Below are positions 63,275 to 64,000 of a DNA stretch of 64,000 bases, one piece after another. Where the stretch lies: positions 1,612,001 through 1,676,000 of the forward strand of contig JAAROD010000033.1 of the NCBI GenBank assembly GCA_012274445.1. Direction: 5' to 3'. The translations under genes were made by a program, and so were the position numbers. The notes under the pieces are model-generated. The model was not told the origin of the DNA. It searched no databases and saw nothing but the letters and a program-made list of their open reading frames with translations. Source of the stretch: Sclerotiophoma versabilis. Its lineage: Eukaryota > Ascomycota > Dothideomycetes > Pleosporales > Didymellaceae. Numbering within the stretch: the stretch's first letter is position 1; the number at the start of each line of letters is the position of its first letter.

Positions 63275-64000
63275 ATGTCTCCTCCCCGCCAAGTCTTCAT
63301 TGCTGTCATCGGTAGGTCCTGACGTCTGCACTGCTGCGAACACGAGCGTCTGCATTGCTGCCAACAGAGCATTGCATTGCTAAAACAGAGCATTGCACCA
63401 CCAGCATCTGCCATACTAACACCCCCAGGCGCCGGCGGCGTGGGCAAGTGCTTCCTGAACCAGCTCACCGGCCTCGCCCAGCGCCTCTCGCAATCGCCCT
63501 CGTCGCCCTACTACCTCTCGCTGATCTGGCTGTCCACGTCCAACAAGGCCATCTACCACGCCGACTACAAGTCCCTCTCCAACTGGGAGTCCGAGCTCGC
63601 CGACCACCCCAAGCCCACCCTGCCGCTCCCCCAGCTGCAGGACTACCTCGTCAAGGCCCCCGGCAAGGTCGTGCTGGTGGACAACACGTCCAACCAGCAT
63701 GTCGCCGACGCCTACCCCGCCTTCCTCAAGAAGGGCATCAGCATCGTGACGCCCAACAAGAAAGCCTTCAGCGGCAGCCTGCAGCTCTTCAAGGACATCT
63801 TCGCCGCCGCCTCCAACGGCTCAGGCGCAGGCGGCTACATCTTCCACGAATCCTCCGTCGGCGCCGGCCTGCCCGTCATCTCCACCCTCAAGGACCTCGT
63901 CGAGACCGGCGACAGCGTGACCAAGATCGAAGGCGTCTTCAGCGGCACCATGAGCTTCCTCTTCAACTCCTTCCAGCCCACCAGCGGCGGCGGCGGTGCC
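63275..64000 (+). CDS. HOM6: homoserine dehydrogenase, 5' part (cut by window end)
   Basis: Exon 1 63275-63311 and exon 2 from 63429 to beyond the window, separated by a 117-nt intron, longer than the others here. The joint reads VFIAVIG-AGGVGKCFLNQL, the NAD(P)-binding GxGxxG site. Then SPYYLSLIWLSTSNKAIYHA, LVDNTSNQHVADAYPAFLKK, GISIVTPNKKAFSG (nicotinamide-side Pro-Asn-Lys-Lys) and FHESSVGAGLPVISTLKDLV, and finally KIEGVFSGTMSFLFNSF, the HSD signature. The enzyme reduces aspartate semialdehyde to homoserine in Thr/Met/Ile synthesis in the cytosol. About 207 residues are visible; the C-terminal catalytic part lies outside the window. Confidence 0.93.

Overview
The window looks like a gene-dense stretch of a filamentous ascomycete genome, most probably a Dothideomycete (Pleosporales-like). 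The support is many short spliceosomal introns (about 44-63 nt, GT-AG, CTRAY-like branch sites), very short 5' leaders, and fungus-only families: HET, DUF6594-like, DUF3112-like, DUF3425 bZIP, fungal STAND N-terminal domain, PNP-type NLR effector domain and a MAL-type sugar cluster. Nothing prokaryotic was seen: no operons, Shine-Dalgarno sites or CRISPR. Exon joints were worked out by hand from splice signals and reading frame. The family calls come from recognising motifs, not from a search.

Layout. 0.8-6.5 kb is housekeeping: RRP3 (DEAD-box) and SSF1/PPAN (Brix), both ribosome-biogenesis factors, fire away from a 158-bp shared promoter; a PCI-like protein and a PAQR membrane protein follow. 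7.0-15.4 kb is an accessory block with a STAND/NLR-type N-terminal protein, a DUF6594-like membrane protein, a stand-alone PNP-domain protein, an orphan membrane protein with a doubtful 5' end, and an ankyrin protein. No NACHT/NB-ARC module is present among them. 16.1-24.8 kb has an FMN 2-hydroxy-acid dehydrogenase, a hypothetical, a DUF3425 bZIP regulator, an aldo-keto reductase, a multi-TM protein and a Ser-rich protein. 24.8-30.5 kb is a decayed accessory region: a zinc-knuckle gene, the stop-riddled relic of a gene sharing a sequence box with it, another interrupted ORF, and a coiled-coil gene.

30.8-35.5 kb holds a fungal IFI6/IFI27(ISG12)-like protein with an apparent N-myristoylation signal and an inferred GC-AG intron, a C2H2 zinc-finger protein, MCP1 and a DUF3112-like membrane protein. 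36.3-42.5 kb is a three-gene maltose/alpha-glucoside cluster: GH13 alpha-glucosidase, divergent MAL-type permease and Zn2Cys6 activator. The divergent promoter carries a group of CCG triplets, including CCG-N8-CCG and CCG-N9-CCG. 43-48.5 kb has a secreted protein with an internal duplication, an ACS-type MFS transporter and a DUF7053-like protein. 49.7-58.3 kb has two truncated or frameshifted HET genes, a secreted GMC oxidoreductase, an AhpD-like protein and a fungal gene broken by one base. 59.7-64 kb returns to conserved genes: a coiled-coil protein, a CCDC174-like protein and the 5' part of homoserine dehydrogenase, cut by the window edge.

The points most worth following are the IFI6/27-like gene, the self-contained MAL cluster with its candidate operator array, the block of NLR-like parts without a nucleotide-binding domain, and the relics with C-to-T type stop codons.
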